Source of the DNA: Duganella sp. BJB480
Lineage (GTDB): Bacteria > Pseudomonadota > Gammaproteobacteria > Burkholderiales > Burkholderiaceae_D
Length of the DNA stretch: 64,000 nucleotides
Assembly (NCBI GenBank): GCA_003416985.1
Contig: QVIN01000011.1
Span: 62,001-126,000, forward strand
Direction of reading: 5' to 3'
Of the stretch, positions 25,876 to 33,905 are shown in pieces. Made by a program: the position numbers and the translations under genes. Numbering within the stretch: the first letter of the stretch is position 1; every line of letters begins with the position of its first letter. The notes beneath the pieces were generated by a model. It had not been told where the DNA came from, did no database searches, and saw only the letters and a list, made by a program, of their open reading frames with translations.

Positions 25876-26208
25876 CTACGCGGCGGCCGGCGCGGTGCGG
25901 GCGCGCGCCATGATGCGGCTGAGGAAGTTGCTTTTTTCCTGGGCGTGCAGGTTGCGCTCGACCACGGCGGCCCACTGCTCAGACAGCTGCTGGCAGGTGG
26001 CGCTGAGCACCGGCGCCAGCTCGGGCAGGCCGGCCAGCGCCTTCAGGTGGCGTTCGATCACCGAGGCCAGCTTGACGCAGCCGCCGGCGTCGTCGCTGCC
26101 TGCGGTGTAGTGCGACATCAGATGCAGCACGGCGGACAGCATCAGTTCTGGATTGTGTCCGCCGTGCGACGGGGCGAGAAAAATCGGATTGCTACGGTCT
26201 ATGGCCAT
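25876..26208 (-). CDS. Small hypothetical protein between hemP and DUF2325 gene
   Basis: 110 residues from the ATG of MAIDRSNPIFLAP, preceded by AGGAGCG. Predicted all-helical, without signal peptide or membrane segment (LMLSAVLHLMSHYT, GGCVKLASVIERHLKALAGLPELAPVLSATCQQLSEQWAAVVERNL). It ends 11 bp before the DUF2325 start codon, so the two are almost certainly cotranscribed and probably act together. I do not recognise the family. Confidence 0.75.
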   Translation of the reverse strand: MAIDRSNPIFLAPSHGGHNPELMLSAVLHLMSHYTAGSDDAGGCVKLASVIERHLKALAGLPELAPVLSATCQQLSEQWAAVVERNLHAQEKSNFLSRIMARARTAPAAA

Positions 26209-26313
26209 CAAACGCTCCTGGGATCGGTGGAGAGTCTGGCTGGCTACGGCTGGCTACTCGGGGAGGGGGAGGGCGCGCTGGCGCCCCGGTTCACGCACAG
26301 TGAACGGTGTCCG

Positions 26314-26508
26314 TCATGCGGTCAGGATCAGCTTGTTGAGCTGGGTGATGCGCAGGCGGTAGATGCGGCCCGAATGTTCGATCTCGACTTCGCGGCCATC
26401 GCCCATCAGGCTGGCGCTGGTGATGCGCTTGGTCGGCACGGCGGCCGGCGCGCCCACGACGGCGGCGGCGTGGATGGCGGGTGGGGTGGCTGGCAGGGTC
26501 GTGCTCAT
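26314..26508 (-). CDS. hemP: Hemin uptake protein HemP
   Basis: 64 residues, AAGGAGC before the ATG. The C-terminal half is the HemP motif: REVEIEHSGRIYRLRITQLNKLIL, preceded by SASLMGDG. HemP is a small cytoplasmic protein found with heme uptake genes; in Burkholderia it acts as an activator needed for heme receptor expression. A Fur box lies just upstream. No heme transporter (hmuRSTUV) is adjacent, so here it may control genes elsewhere. Confidence 0.92.
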   Translation of the reverse strand: MSTTLPATPPAIHAAAVVGAPAAVPTKRITSASLMGDGREVEIEHSGRIYRLRITQLNKLILTA

Positions 26509-26525
26509 CTTCGGGGCTCCTTAAT

Positions 26526-26544
26526 AAGAATGATTCGTATTTGC
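26526..26544 (-). promoter_or_regulatory. Fur box upstream of hemP
   Basis: Read on the minus strand, GCAAATACGAATCATTCTT matches 12 of 19 positions of the Fur consensus, with a well kept right half (AATCATT). It lies 18 bp upstream of the hemP start codon, and hemP genes are commonly Fur-repressed. Confidence 0.7.
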
Positions 26545-26617
26545 ATTCATTATTGTGGAAGCACGGAAGGAATGCAAGCGTTATTTAGGAGTTATTGACC
26601 GCCGGGCCGGCGCGGAC

Positions 26618-26647
26618 AAAAAAAGGCCCGGCTGGAGAAACCGGGCC
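26618..26647 (-). terminator. Intrinsic terminator of the Crp/Fnr gene
   Basis: On the minus strand GGCCCGG/CCGGGCC forms a 7-bp stem followed by seven T residues, about 20 bp past the stop codon of the 26669-27529 gene. Confidence 0.88.
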
Positions 26648-26668
26648 CAAGCTGGGTACGGGAGGCGG

Positions 26669-27529
26669 TTACAGCGCGGCCAGCAACTGGGCGGGCGCGA
26701 CGTTGTCTTCGCCCTTGGCCTTGGCGGCGGCCTGTTGCTTGGCGCGGGTGCGCGAGGGCGGCAGGCGGCGCAGGGTTTTGAGCGCCTCCGGATCCTTGAT
26801 GCCGATGGTGCGCTGGTCCACGCTGATCAGGCCGATCTCGTTGAAGGCCGACAGCGTGCGGCTGACCGTCTCCAGCGTCAGGCCCAGGTAGCTGCCGATC
26901 TCGTGGCGCGTCATGCGCAGGTTGAACAGCTTGCTGGAATAGCCCATCTGGGCGAAGCGCTCGGCCAGCGACACCAGGAAGCGCGCCACGCGCGCCTCGG
27001 CGCTGAGCGCGCCCAGCATGCCGATCATGGCCTGCTCGCGCACCAGCTCGCGGCTCATGACGCCGTACATCATGTTTTCCAGCTCCAGGTGGATGCGGCC
27101 CAGCGCGGTCAGCTTCTTGAACGGCAGCAGGATCAGGTCGCAGTCGGACAATGCCACGGCCTCGGAGGAATAATGGCGGGTGTGGATGCCGTCCACGCCC
27201 AGCATGTCGCCTTTCATCGGGAAGCTGAGCACCTGCTCGTTGCCGAACTCGTCGATGAGCACCGTCTTCAGGAAGCCGGAGTTGACGATGTACAGCGTGT
27301 CGAACGGCTGGCCGATGGTGTGGATGCGCTGGCCGGTCTTGAACTGCACGTGCTGGAACAGCAGCTCCTCGTTGCTGATCGAGCAGGCCGCCGGGATGTG
27401 CAGCAGGTCGCAGACTTCCTTCAGGTTGGACCAGAGCCGCCCCTGGCGCTGACGGCCCGCCTCCATCGAGGAGGACTGCATCGTGGCAGTGGTGGCCGGG
27501 CGAATTTCAGACGCTTGCATAGACAGCAT
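26669..27529 (-). CDS. Crp/Fnr family transcriptional regulator
   Basis: 286 residues, AGGAGATC before the ATG. A cyclic-nucleotide-binding-like beta-roll (about 55-165: LFQHVQFKTGQRIHTIGQPFDTLYIVNSGFLKTV) is followed by a dimer helix and an HTH_Crp domain (MTRHEIGSYLGLTLETVSRTLSAFNEIGLI). The recognition helix has E-T-V-S-R, the residue set that lets FNR read TTGAT half sites. The N-terminus has only two cysteines (EVCDLLHIPAACS) and lacks the CxxCxxxxxC spacing of iron-sulfur FNR, so oxygen sensing by a 4Fe-4S cluster is doubtful. The C-terminal 35 residues are a Lys/Ala-rich tail. Confidence 0.9.
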   Translation of the reverse strand: MLSMQASEIRPATTATMQSSSMEAGRQRQGRLWSNLKEVCDLLHIPAACSISNEELLFQHVQFKTGQRIHTIGQPFDTLYIVNSGFLKTVLIDEFGNEQVLSFPMKGDMLGVDGIHTRHYSSEAVALSDCDLILLPFKKLTALGRIHLELENMMYGVMSRELVREQAMIGMLGALSAEARVARFLVSLAERFAQMGYSSKLFNLRMTRHEIGSYLGLTLETVSRTLSAFNEIGLISVDQRTIGIKDPEALKTLRRLPPSRTRAKQQAAAKAKGEDNVAPAQLLAAL

Positions 27530-27768
27530 GTTGATCTCCTGTGTACAGGGTACGGCTTTGAGAAAGGACGGGAACTGGACGAGGCCGCGCTGCTTGGTTT
27601 CCTGTTCTGGTGTGGCACGGCATCATGCTGCGATGTGTAGCCATGCAGCATGAATCGTATGGTTTCAGTATGCCAACGCGGGGGGGAGATAGATATCAGC
27701 AATGGCTGAATCTGCGCGTAGGAGGGAGCGCAGCATTGTAGGAGTTGTCCTAATGGCGGACGGCCGGA

Positions 27769-28413
27769 TCAGGTCTTGAAGGGAGATAACAAACGGTGCG
27801 CGACGGCATATTGCACCATTTCTGAGAGGGAACTCATGCCCATTTTCTGCATGATGCGGGTTTTGTGGGTGCTGACGGTCTTGACGCTAAGATGCAAGCT
27901 GTTGGCGATTTCCGTGATCGATTTTCCGGCCACGAGTAGCGAAAAAACCTCAAATTCGCGGTCCGACAGCTGTTTATGCAACAGGCTCTCGTTGGGCATC
28001 ATGATGTTGAGCGCCAGTTGCTCGGCCACCTCAGTGCTGATGTAGGGGCGGCCGGAGGCGACCTTGCGGATCGCGCCGACCAGCTGGGTGCCGGCGCTCT
28101 CCTTGGTCAGGTAGCCCTGGGCGCCGGCGCGGATGGCGCGCACCGCGTACTGTTCCTCCTCGTGCATGGTGAGGATCAGGATGGCGAGCTTGGGCGCCTC
28201 GGCCTTGATCTGGCGGATCAGGTCGACCCCGCTGCGGCCGGGCATGGACAAGTCCAGCAGCAGCAGGTCGAACCCACCCTGGCGCACGTGGCCCAGGACT
28301 TCGAAGCCGTCGATGGCCTCGCCTACGATGTCGATGTCGGGCGCGCCGTCGAGGATGCGCTTGAGACCCTCGCGCATGATGGTGTGGTCGTCGGCGATGA
28401 CAATTCGGATCAT
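27769..28413 (-). CDS. NarL/FixJ-type response regulator
   Basis: 214 residues. The receiver domain (1-120) has the acidic pair ADD at 8-9, phospho-acceptor Asp54 in LLLLDLSMPG, the conserved Thr in LILTMHEEEQ and Lys in YLTKESAG. The C-terminal LuxR-type HTH contains LSDREFEVFSLLVAGKSITEIANSLHLSVKTVSTHKTRIMQKMGM. No histidine kinase gene adjoins, so the partner lies elsewhere. Its neighbours (Crp/Fnr regulator, universal stress protein) suggest respiratory or oxygen-limitation control. Confidence 0.93.
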   Translation of the reverse strand: MIRIVIADDHTIMREGLKRILDGAPDIDIVGEAIDGFEVLGHVRQGGFDLLLLDLSMPGRSGVDLIRQIKAEAPKLAILILTMHEEEQYAVRAIRAGAQGYLTKESAGTQLVGAIRKVASGRPYISTEVAEQLALNIMMPNESLLHKQLSDREFEVFSLLVAGKSITEIANSLHLSVKTVSTHKTRIMQKMGMSSLSEMVQYAVAHRLLSPFKT

Positions 28414-28504
28414 AGAGATGCTTAAAAAAAGTGACTAAAAGTAAGTTTTATTATTTTTGAACTAATCTTGTGATCTTACTATAAAAAAGCATCAATCCCG
28501 CTTT

Positions 28505-28972
28505 TTATTTGCTGTCGGGTTCCTTGATCAGGCGGTGCACCAGCACCGGTGTTTTCGCATGCGACAACACCTTGTTGGTCACACTGCCCAGCAACAGCTG
28601 GCCCCAGCCGCTGCGGCCGTGCGACCCCATGAAGATCAGGTCGCAATGGTGTTTTTCCGCCACATCGACGATCTTCAGCGCCGCGCTTTCCGCGAACGCG
28701 GTCAGCGCCTCGCACGGCACGCCGCGCTTGGCGCAGGAATCGACCACGTCCTGCGTGTGCTCCTTGCCGGCGCGCAGCATCGCGGCGCGGTATTCGTCCT
28801 CGCTGGGGTAGCTGGGCGGGATGATCTCGACATAGATCGGGTACTGGTATTCCGGCGCCACGAACAGCACCAGCACCTCGGCCTTCATCTGCTCGGCGAA
28901 GGCCACCCCGGCGCAGGCGGTTTTGCTGGAAACGGCGGAACCGTCGGTGGTGATCAGGATTTTGCGGTACAT
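28505..28972 (-). CDS. Universal stress protein (UspA family)
   Basis: 155 residues with AAAAGGAGG before the ATG. It begins MYRKILITTDGSAVSSKTA and keeps the ATP-binding pattern GSHGRSGWGQLLLGSVTNKVLSHAKTPVLV near the C-terminus (GxxG followed nine residues on by GS). Members of this nucleotide-binding group respond to starvation, hypoxia and other stress. It stands alone, 91 bp upstream of the response regulator gene on the same strand. Confidence 0.92.
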   Translation of the reverse strand: MYRKILITTDGSAVSSKTACAGVAFAEQMKAEVLVLFVAPEYQYPIYVEIIPPSYPSEDEYRAAMLRAGKEHTQDVVDSCAKRGVPCEALTAFAESAALKIVDVAEKHHCDLIFMGSHGRSGWGQLLLGSVTNKVLSHAKTPVLVHRLIKEPDSK

Positions 28973-29362
28973 GATGAACCTCCTTTTAAAACCAGCTGGC
29001 TGCTCTTAATTGTAGTCCCGATTTACATTATTGTTAGTATGGAAAGACTTGATGCTTATCAAATAAAAGCGCTTTACGCTGGGACGCGCTTGTGGCCTTT
29101 CCTACTTTTTACCTGCTTTTTTTGCACGGTGGCACTACTTTTGTGTCTCAAAGCGTGTTTTGTCTATCTAACCAATGTTAGTATCACCAAATACAACGGA
29201 ACTTGGCTTGGACCCGGAGCGCAGGGCAGGCGACCCCACTCTGGGATTGAATAATCTGGCTGTGCCCTGATACACTCGGGTAAGTGCGTTATATTGCCGA
29301 GCGTCATCACAAGCAAGCAATTTTAGGGCAGCAATTTTACAAATTATGGAGAAGCAGGGATT
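28973..29362. other. Intergenic region between uspA-like gene and cheZ
   Basis: This 390-bp AT-richer gap holds divergent promoters. An open frame at 29039-29254 (+) would give 71 residues with one hydrophobic stretch (WPFLLFTCFFCTVALLLCL), but it has no ribosome site and no recognisable homology pattern, so it is not called a gene. TTGAAT and TACACT near 29249-29278 could be a cheZ promoter, with spacing of 18; this is weak. Confidence 0.45.
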
Positions 29363-30184
29363 ATGACCAACGCCGCTGACGATTTCGACGCACTATTTGA
29401 CGAGGTGTCTGCCCAGAGCAAGACCGCAGCGCCTGCTCCAGCGCCTGCTGCCGCTGCGGAAGACGATTTGGAAAGCCTGTTCGACGAAGTGGCGTCGGCC
29501 CGTCCGGCGGACGTGGTGGCAGCCGCCCCCGCGCCGGCTCCCTCAGCCGCCATGGCCGCTGCGGCCGATGGCGCGGTCGACGGCGAAGACAAGCCCATGT
29601 TCGAACGCCTGGGCGGCATCGTGCGCCTGCTGCACGATTCGCTGCGCGAACTGGGCTACGACAAGGCGCTGACCGAAGCGTCGTCGCAGATCAACGATGC
29701 CCAGGACCGCCTCGAATACGTCGCCACCCTGACCGAACAAGCCGCCAACAAGGTGCTCAACACCCTGGACGAGGGCATGCCGGAGCAGGACACGCTGTCG
29801 AAGAAATCCAAGGAAATGGAAACCCGCTGGGCCGACCTGTTCGCCGGCAAGCTGAGCCTGGACCAGTTCAAGCAACTGGCCGGCGACTCGCAGGCGTTCG
29901 CCGTGGCCGTGTCGGCCGCCACCGAGGCCGAGAAGGCCCGCCTGCTGGAAATCATGATGGCCCAGGACTTCCAGGACATCACCGGCCAGCTGATCAAGAA
30001 AGTCGTGAACATCACCAAGACGGTGGAGCACGAACTGGCAGAACTGCTGCGCGACAACGCGCCGCCGGCGGTACGCGAGAAAATCGCGCAAAAAGAGGTG
30101 AGCCTGATGCAAGGCCCTTCGGCTCCGGCCGTTGCCCTGAACCAGGACAATGTCGACGACCTGCTTGCTGATCTGGGATTCTAA
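29363..30184 (+). CDS. cheZ: Protein phosphatase CheZ
   Basis: 273 residues. The C-terminal two thirds match CheZ, a long helical hairpin that dephosphorylates CheY-P: the active-site pair is Asp205 and Gln209 in MMAQDFQDITGQLIKK, with the same four-residue spacing as the E. coli Asp143/Gln147. The last residues QDNVDDLLADLGF are the CheY-binding tail. The N-terminal 70 residues are an Ala/Pro-rich linker with two extra acidic motifs, DDFDALFDEV (6-15) and EDDLESLFDEV (33-43), that resemble the tail. The stop overlaps the cheA start. Confidence 0.93.
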   Translation: MTNAADDFDALFDEVSAQSKTAAPAPAPAAAAEDDLESLFDEVASARPADVVAAAPAPAPSAAMAAAADGAVDGEDKPMFERLGGIVRLLHDSLRELGYDKALTEASSQINDAQDRLEYVATLTEQAANKVLNTLDEGMPEQDTLSKKSKEMETRWADLFAGKLSLDQFKQLAGDSQAFAVAVSAATEAEKARLLEIMMAQDFQDITGQLIKKVVNITKTVEHELAELLRDNAPPAVREKIAQKEVSLMQGPSAPAVALNQDNVDDLLADLGF

Positions 30185-32067
30185 TGGACGATATGCTCAA
30201 GGATTTCGTCGTCGAGGCGATGGATCTTGCGGTCAACGTTGAAGAGCATCTGCTGCGGCTCGAACGCGACCCGGACAATAAGGAAACGCTCAACGCGGTG
30301 TTCCGCTCCTTCCACACCATCAAGGGCGGGGCCGGTTTCATGGGCCTGCCGGCGCTGGTGGCGGCCTGCCACCTGACCGAGAACCTGTTCGACGCGCTGC
30401 GCACCGGCGCCGCGCCGGTGACGCCGATCGCGATCGAGGCGGCGCTGCAGGCCTCGGGCTTCGTGGCCGACCAGCTCGCTGAGCTGAGCAACGGCGCCGA
30501 GCCGGACAGCCTGCCGGCCATGCCCAAGGACCTGGAAGTCATCCTGACCGACGCCATCGAAGGCAAGACCACGGCCGCGCCGCCTAAAGCCGCCGCGACA
30601 GCCCCGGCCCCGGCCGCCGCTGCGCCGGTTGCGGCCGCTGCGGCAGCGCCTGCCGCCGCGCCATCCGCCGACGGCCTGGACTGGGAAGGCATGTACGAAG
30701 CCGTGATGCCGCCAGGTAGCTACACCAAGCCTGCGGCCGCCGCCGCGCCGGCCGCGTCGGCGCCGATCCCGGCCGCCGAGCTGGCCGCCGTCGTGGCCGC
30801 CGTGCAGGTCGCCAACCCGGCCACGTCGCCGGCCAAGCGCGAAGCGGCCGAGAAGCGCGAAGAGCGTCCGCACGCCGCGCCGGCCAAGGAGGAATCGATC
30901 CGGGTCGACGCCGTCAAGCTGGACGCGCTGCTGGAAGTGGCCGGCGAATCGGTGCAGGCCGCCAACCAGGCCGCCGTGCTGCTGGAACGCCTGTTGCAGT
31001 TCAAGTTCGAGGGCCAGGCCCAGACGCTGATGGCGACGCTGGCCGAAACGCTGGAACGCGCCTCGCGCTACTCCACCGAGCTGCAGCGCGCCACCTTGGC
31101 GACCCGCATGCAGCCGGTCGGCCGCCTGTTCCAGAAGTTCCCGCGCCTGGTGCGCGAGCTGGCCAAGGACTTGGGCAAGGACGTCGAGCTGACCATCGAA
31201 GGCGCGGAGACCGAAGTCGACCGCGTGGTGGTGGACAGCCTGTACGATCCGCTGGTGCACATGCTGCGCAACTCGCTGGACCACGGCGTCGAATCGCCGG
31301 AAGACCGGCTGGCGGCGGGCAAGCCGGCCAAGTCGTATATCTCGCTCAAAGCATGGCAGGAAGCAAATAGCGTTATGATTGTGCTTCAGGACGACGGCAA
31401 GGGCATGGATCCGGTGGTGCTGCGCACCAAGGCCCAGCAAAAAGGCCTGATCTCCGAATCGGTGCAGCTGACCAACGACGAATGCTTCCAGCTGGTATTC
31501 TTGCCGGGCTTCTCGACCAAGGAAGTCGCGTCCAGCGTGTCCGGGCGCGGCGTCGGCATGGACGTGGTGAAGACCGCCGTGGAGAAGAACCGCGGCGCCA
31601 TCCACATCGAATCGTCGCTGGGCAAGGGCACCAAGTTCGCCATCCGCTTGCCGATCGAGCTGTCGATCGTGCCGACCATGCTGGTGTCGACCTCGGGCGC
31701 CGCGCTGGCGCTGCCGATGGCCGTGGTGCAGCGCGTGGTCGAGCTGCCGGAAGTGTTCATGGAAGTGGGCGGCGCGCCGGTGCTGAAGGACCAGGGGCGT
31801 CCGCTGCCGGTGCGTTCGCTGGCCGATTCGCTGGGCTACGAGAGCTGCCGCGAGAAGGTGGGGATTGTTGTCGCCGCGCCACAGCCGTACATCCTGGCGG
31901 TGGAAGCGGTCGACGGCACGGCCGACCTGGTGATTAAACCGATGACCGCGATTAGCGTCGAGGGCATCACCGGCACCGCGCGTTCGGCCGAAGGCGAACT
32001 GGTGCTAGTGGTGGGCCTATCGTTCCTAATGGACGGATGTCGAGGTAGTGTACGCATGGCGGCTTAG
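30184..32067 (+). CDS. cheA: Chemotaxis histidine kinase CheA
   Basis: 627 residues, start overlapping the cheZ stop (TAATG). Domains in order: HPt with His44 in RSFHTIKGGAGFMG; a long Ala/Pro linker (about 125-240) where a P2 domain would be expected but is not evident; dimerisation helices (about 240-310); ATPase with MLRNSLDHGVESP, DDGKGMDP and GFSTKEVASSVSGRGVGMDVV; and a CheW-like domain at the C-terminus (PTMLVSTSGAALALPMAVVQRVVELP). It phosphorylates CheY in response to chemoreceptors. No cheY, cheW, cheR, cheB or receptor gene is in the window. Confidence 0.93.
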   Translation: MDDMLKDFVVEAMDLAVNVEEHLLRLERDPDNKETLNAVFRSFHTIKGGAGFMGLPALVAACHLTENLFDALRTGAAPVTPIAIEAALQASGFVADQLAELSNGAEPDSLPAMPKDLEVILTDAIEGKTTAAPPKAAATAPAPAAAAPVAAAAAAPAAAPSADGLDWEGMYEAVMPPGSYTKPAAAAAPAASAPIPAAELAAVVAAVQVANPATSPAKREAAEKREERPHAAPAKEESIRVDAVKLDALLEVAGESVQAANQAAVLLERLLQFKFEGQAQTLMATLAETLERASRYSTELQRATLATRMQPVGRLFQKFPRLVRELAKDLGKDVELTIEGAETEVDRVVVDSLYDPLVHMLRNSLDHGVESPEDRLAAGKPAKSYISLKAWQEANSVMIVLQDDGKGMDPVVLRTKAQQKGLISESVQLTNDECFQLVFLPGFSTKEVASSVSGRGVGMDVVKTAVEKNRGAIHIESSLGKGTKFAIRLPIELSIVPTMLVSTSGAALALPMAVVQRVVELPEVFMEVGGAPVLKDQGRPLPVRSLADSLGYESCREKVGIVVAAPQPYILAVEAVDGTADLVIKPMTAISVEGITGTARSAEGELVLVVGLSFLMDGCRGSVRMAA

Positions 32068-32091
32068 TCTCAGCACTGGGCCAGATAGACC

Positions 32092-32120
32092 AAAAGCCTG
32101 CGTCCACGCAGGCTTTTTTT
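32092..32120 (+). terminator. Intrinsic terminator of cheZ-cheA
   Basis: AAAAGCCTGCG and CGCAGGCTTTT form an 11-bp stem with a TCCA loop and a long T run, 25 bp after the cheA stop. Confidence 0.93.
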
Positions 32121-32294
32121 TATTCGCATTTTTATACGCAATACAAGATTTTTCAAAAGGAGTCATAAAAAGTGTATCGGTAGGCGGAACCGCATCGGCT
32201 CACGAGGCCGGACAGCGGCGGCCGCTACCGCATTGCACAATATGGCATAATCGAAGTGGATCACTCACACAGGCAGTAGCAGTACTCATAAATC

Positions 32295-33698
32295 ATGATG
32301 AAGACGCTTTACGACAAACTCTGGGAATCCCACGTGGTGAAGGCCGAGGAAGACGGCACCACCATCCTCTACATCGACCGCCACCTGGTGCACGAAGTCA
32401 CCAGCCCGCAGGCCTTCGACGGCCTGCGCGCCGCCGGCCGCGCGCCGTGGCGGGTGTCCGCCAACCTGGCGGTGGCCGACCACAACGTGCCGACCACCGG
32501 CCGCGCCGACGGCATCGCCGACCCGGTCTCGCGCCTGCAGGTGGAAACGCTGGACAAGAACGCCAAGTCCTACGGCCTGACGTACTTCAACATGAACGAC
32601 AAGCGCCAGGGCATCGTCCACGTGATCGGGCCGGAGCAGGGCGCCACGCTGCCGGGCATGACCGTGGTCTGCGGCGACTCGCACACCTCCACCCACGGCG
32701 CGTTCGGCGCGCTGGCGCACGGCATCGGCACCTCGGAAGTGGAGCACGTGCTGGCCACCCAGACGCTGCTGCAGAAAAAATCCAAGGCCATGCTGGTGCA
32801 GGTCGACGGCGCGCTGCCGGCTGGCGTCACCGCCAAGGACGTGGTGCTGGCCATCATCGGCAAGATCGGCACCGCCGGCGGCACCGGCTACTGCATCGAG
32901 TTCGGCGGATCGACCATCCGCGCGCTGTCGATGGAAGGCCGGATGACGGTCTGCAACATGGCGATCGAGGCGGGCGCGCGCGCCGGCATCATCGGCGTCG
33001 ACGACGTCACCATCAACTATGTCAAGGGCCGTCCGTTCTCGCCGGTGGGCCCGCACTGGGACCGTGCGGTCGACTACTGGCGCACGCTGCATTCCGACGC
33101 CGGCGCCAAGTTCGACCTGGTGGTCACGCTCAACGCCGCCGAGATCAAGCCGCAGGTCACCTGGGGCACGTCGCCGGAGATGGTGACCTCGATCGACGGC
33201 CGCGTGCCGGACCCGGACCTGGAAAAGGACGCCGTCAAGCGCGACGCCATCGAAAAGGCGCTGGTCTACATGAACCTCAAGCCGAACATGGCGATCGAGG
33301 ACATCCGCATCGACAAGGTCTTCATCGGCTCCTGCACCAACTCGCGCATCGAGGACCTGCGCGCCGCCGCCGAGGTGGTGCGCGGCAAGCACCGCGCCTC
33401 CAACGTCAAGCTGGCGATGGTGGTGCCGGGCTCAGGACTGGTGAAGGACCAGGCCGAGAAGGAAGGCCTGGACCGCATCTTCAAGGACGCCGGCTTCGAA
33501 TGGCGCGACCCGGGCTGCTCGATGTGCCTGGCCATGAACGCCGACCGCCTGGAACCGGGCGAGCGCTGCGCCTCCACCTCCAACCGCAATTTTGAAGGAC
33601 GCCAAGGCCAGGGCGGACGCACCCATCTGGTGTCTCCCGCCATGGCGGCGGCAGCCGGTATCGCCGGCCACTTTGTCGACGTGCGTTCGCTGCGTTGA
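32295..33698 (+). CDS. leuC: 3-isopropylmalate dehydratase large subunit
   Basis: 467 residues (the second ATG, one codon later, is equally possible). The 4Fe-4S ligands are Cys347 (IGSCTNSR), Cys408 and Cys411 (DPGCSMCLAMN). GDSHTSTHGAFGALAHGIGTSEVEHV and the terminal SNRNFEGRQGQGGRTHLVSPAMAAAAGI are standard aconitase-family signatures. With LeuD it isomerises 2- to 3-isopropylmalate in leucine synthesis. First gene of leuC-(entericidin)-leuD-leuB; the 170-bp leader contains CATAAT as a candidate -10 but no convincing -35. Confidence 0.97.
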   Translation: MMKTLYDKLWESHVVKAEEDGTTILYIDRHLVHEVTSPQAFDGLRAAGRAPWRVSANLAVADHNVPTTGRADGIADPVSRLQVETLDKNAKSYGLTYFNMNDKRQGIVHVIGPEQGATLPGMTVVCGDSHTSTHGAFGALAHGIGTSEVEHVLATQTLLQKKSKAMLVQVDGALPAGVTAKDVVLAIIGKIGTAGGTGYCIEFGGSTIRALSMEGRMTVCNMAIEAGARAGIIGVDDVTINYVKGRPFSPVGPHWDRAVDYWRTLHSDAGAKFDLVVTLNAAEIKPQVTWGTSPEMVTSIDGRVPDPDLEKDAVKRDAIEKALVYMNLKPNMAIEDIRIDKVFIGSCTNSRIEDLRAAAEVVRGKHRASNVKLAMVVPGSGLVKDQAEKEGLDRIFKDAGFEWRDPGCSMCLAMNADRLEPGERCASTSNRNFEGRQGQGGRTHLVSPAMAAAAGIAGHFVDVRSLR

Positions 33699-33725
33699 TG
33701 TCTTAACCATCCCGAGAGACCCCAC

Positions 33726-33851
33726 ATGAAAAAACTATTCGCCCTGTCCATCATCGCGCTGATCCTGACCGGTTGCAACACCGTCAACGGCTTCGGCAAG
33801 GACGTCAAGAAGGTCGGTGAGTCGCTGGAAGGCGCCTCGACCAAAAAATAA
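33726..33851 (+). CDS. Entericidin A/B-type small lipoprotein
   Basis: 41 residues, short and easily missed: MKKLFALSIIALILTGCNTV then NGFGKDVKKVGESLEGASTKK. It has a lipobox LTGC, so Cys16 would be lipidated, and the NGFGKDVKKVGESLE segment is the entericidin signature. Entericidins are small membrane lipoproteins first described as a toxin/antidote pair in E. coli stationary phase. Only one copy is present here, set between leuC and leuD with 27- and 54-bp gaps, an arrangement I recall from other Burkholderiales. Its job in this position is unknown. Confidence 0.88.
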   Translation: MKKLFALSIIALILTGCNTVNGFGKDVKKVGESLEGASTKK

Positions 33852-33905
33852 ACCGCAGCACGGCGGGCCGCGACGGTCCGCCGTCGCACAACCCGAACGA
33901 GAATC

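Noticed and set aside
29039..29254. Possible 71-residue membrane protein upstream of cheZ
   Set aside because: One hydrophobic stretch but no ribosome site, an unusual composition and a position inside a likely divergent promoter region.
32121..32294. Leader peptide or attenuator before leuC
   Set aside because: An AAAAGGAG is present, but the frame after it stops within four codons and no leucine-rich leader or alternative hairpins are visible.
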